From contig CBDUSI010000069.1 of the NCBI GenBank assembly GCA_965370045.1, forward strand, positions 1-24,141: a DNA stretch of 24,141 nucleotides. Reading direction: 5' to 3'. Both the position numbers and the translations under genes were made by a program. The first letter of the stretch is position 1. Each line of letters opens with the position of its first letter. Shown piece after piece: positions 22,898-24,141 of the stretch. The notes under the pieces are model-generated. The model saw nothing but the letters and a program-made list of their open reading frames with translations, was not told the DNA's origin and ran no database searches. Source of the stretch: CAZONU01 sp965370045 (GTDB taxonomy: Bacteria > Planctomycetota > SZUA-567 > JAKLDR01).

Positions 22898-24103
22898 CTA
22901 CGCGTGGCGGGGCAGGCGCAACTCCTCATCGTCGTCATGGTCTCTCTTGGGCTTCCGCGGCAGCGCCCGCAATGCCGTCGGCTTCAGCCCCGTCGGCTTC
23001 GTGAATATCCCCATCTGCACGTCGTCCTTCATGTCCTCGGTCACGAACGCCGCGTAGTGCCGTTCGCAGATCAAGACACTGTTTCCGAGCATCTTGGCGA
23101 TCTTGTCGAGGGTAATGCCGACCATGGCCAGCTGCGTGGCGAAGGTGTGCCTGAAATGGAGACAAGTCCACGGCTTGAACCGCTTGCCGTTCCTGTAACC
23201 CTGCTGGTGCTCCCGCTGGAGCTTCTCCAGGGCGTGGCTCAGGTTGTCCGGATGCCAGCGTCCGCCAAGGGGCGAGGGAAAGTACCAGACCCCACTCTTG
23301 GCCGGCCGGTAGCGCTTCAGGATGGGCATGAGGTCCTCAGAGATGGGCACCTTCCGGTCGGAGTTGGTCTTGGCGACCCAGTACTGGCCGTCAATCTCCT
23401 TGGAGCGGATCAGGATGTTGCCGCTCTTGAGGTCCACGTCGTCCCTAGTCAGCCAGGTGAGCTCCTCGCGGCGCAGGCCGGCGAAGATGAGGGTGGCCAC
23501 GATGGCTTGCATCTCGCGGTGCCGTGCCAGGGTGGCCAGCTGGGTCTGGATGTCCTTCCTCTTGAGGTAGCGGATGACCGGCTTGGGCACCTTGAGGGGC
23601 TTGACGCCTATGGCCGGGTTCTCGTGGCGGGGGTTCCTGGAGACGAAGCCGCAGTAGTCCAGGGCGTACTTGAAGAGCCCCCGGACGACCCCCAGCGCCC
23701 GGTTCCAGGTCTTGGGCTTCCAGGCGCGTTTCTCAGTCATTTCCGTCAGGTAGCAGAGGATCACGCGGCTGGTGATCTGCTCCAGGCGGGTGATGCGGCC
23801 CGGTAGCCACTCGATGAACTGGTCCAGGTAGCAGGTGTCGTTCTGGAGAGATTTTTTCGCAAGTTTTTTCTGGAGGTAGCGCTTGTACTCGGCCAGGAGT
23901 TCCGAAAGAAACGATCGCGAGGGCTTTTGAATCGTTCCTTCGTTTCTTTTGTGGGTGACCTCGATCAGGTTCTTCCGGGCCTCCTTCTCGTCCGATGTGT
24001 GCAGGCTGTGGCGCACGCGCACATCCCTAACCCCGTCGGAGACATAGTACTTCACCCACCACGTCTTGCCGCGCCTGTAGAGCCTCGGTTCCTTGTTGTC
24101 CAT
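22898..24103 (-). CDS. Tyrosine recombinase / phage-type integrase
   Basis: The 401-residue protein has an N-terminal DNA-binding arm (RLYRRGKTWWVKYYVSDG), a SAM-like core-binding domain at about 65-165, and a catalytic domain. Visible active-site residues are R211 (GLRREEL), K245 (KTNSDRKVP), R318 in HFRHTFAT and the nucleophile Y350 (ERHYAAF). Two usual histidines differ. The residue three before R318 is Leu, with His two before it. The LGH motif reads LGN at 339-341. These changes occur in some recombinase groups and need not mean loss of activity. AAAGGAGG lies upstream of the ATG. The tail is charged (DHDDDEELR). It marks the edge of a possible mobile region. Confidence 0.9.
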   Translation of the reverse strand: MDNKEPRLYRRGKTWWVKYYVSDGVRDVRVRHSLHTSDEKEARKNLIEVTHKRNEGTIQKPSRSFLSELLAEYKRYLQKKLAKKSLQNDTCYLDQFIEWLPGRITRLEQITSRVILCYLTEMTEKRAWKPKTWNRALGVVRGLFKYALDYCGFVSRNPRHENPAIGVKPLKVPKPVIRYLKRKDIQTQLATLARHREMQAIVATLIFAGLRREELTWLTRDDVDLKSGNILIRSKEIDGQYWVAKTNSDRKVPISEDLMPILKRYRPAKSGVWYFPSPLGGRWHPDNLSHALEKLQREHQQGYRNGKRFKPWTCLHFRHTFATQLAMVGITLDKIAKMLGNSVLICERHYAAFVTEDMKDDVQMGIFTKPTGLKPTALRALPRKPKRDHDDDEELRLPRHA

Positions 24104-24141
24104 GACCGCTCCTCCTTTCGCCGAGGAGATGTCTCAAGGGC

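Noticed and set aside
1..24141. CRISPR array, tRNA or rRNA genes
   Set aside because: No regularly spaced repeats and no recognisable tRNA or rRNA segments were seen by eye.

Overview
The window is GC-rich and its genes point to an anaerobic Gram-negative bacterium, most likely from the Planctomycetota or a related PVC-type lineage. The reasons are an ECF sigma factor carrying a membrane segment and a very large C-terminal extension, typical of those phyla. Outer-membrane machinery (TonB-dependent receptor, TonB/ExbB/ExbD, OprB-like porin) and anaerobe-type metal genes (FeoAB, NikR, FmdE-family proteins) support this. The lineage is an inference from gene style; there is no rRNA or other marker.

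Layout. (1) 1-825: remnant of a secreted-protein gene behind a good promoter, then a leader with a perfect hairpin and a possible 30-codon upstream ORF. (2) 826-4233: one ORF encoding a sigma-70 factor, a transmembrane helix and a large GH123/DUF4091-like carbohydrate domain, with a possible internal start at the helix. (3) 4256-6716: decay and insertion zone with a HEAT-repeat gene remnant, an IS1-like transposase and an rve-type transposase. (4) 6866-17011, minus strand: an 11-gene co-directional operon, exbB-exbD-tonB-FmdE-like paralogue-methyltransferase-[structured leader]-TonB-dependent receptor-methyltransferase-substrate-binding protein-permease-ATPase-FmdE. It lies behind a perfect NikR-type palindrome. 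(5) 17038-17454: nikR with its own promoter and a second NikR-like site. (6) 17729-18958: OprB-like porin. (7) 19086-22724, minus strand: a ferrous-iron operon, DtxR-FeoA fusion, feoA, feoB, FeoB-associated Cys-rich protein and a small helical protein, behind a TTGACA-17-TAAAGT promoter. (8) 22898-24103: a tyrosine recombinase.

How the genes fit together. Regions 4-6 look like a nickel-responsive high-affinity uptake system. The receptor brings a nickel chelate across the outer membrane, energised by ExbB-ExbD-TonB. A FecBCD-type ABC transporter then moves it across the inner membrane. Two SAM-dependent methyltransferases and two FmdE-type zinc-ribbon proteins in the same operon suggest that a ligand is made, modified or stripped, but no such function can be read directly. 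The adjacent Feo operon handles Fe(II). The two metal blocks are bracketed by transposases on one side and an integrase on the other, so the whole may be an acquired metal-acquisition island.
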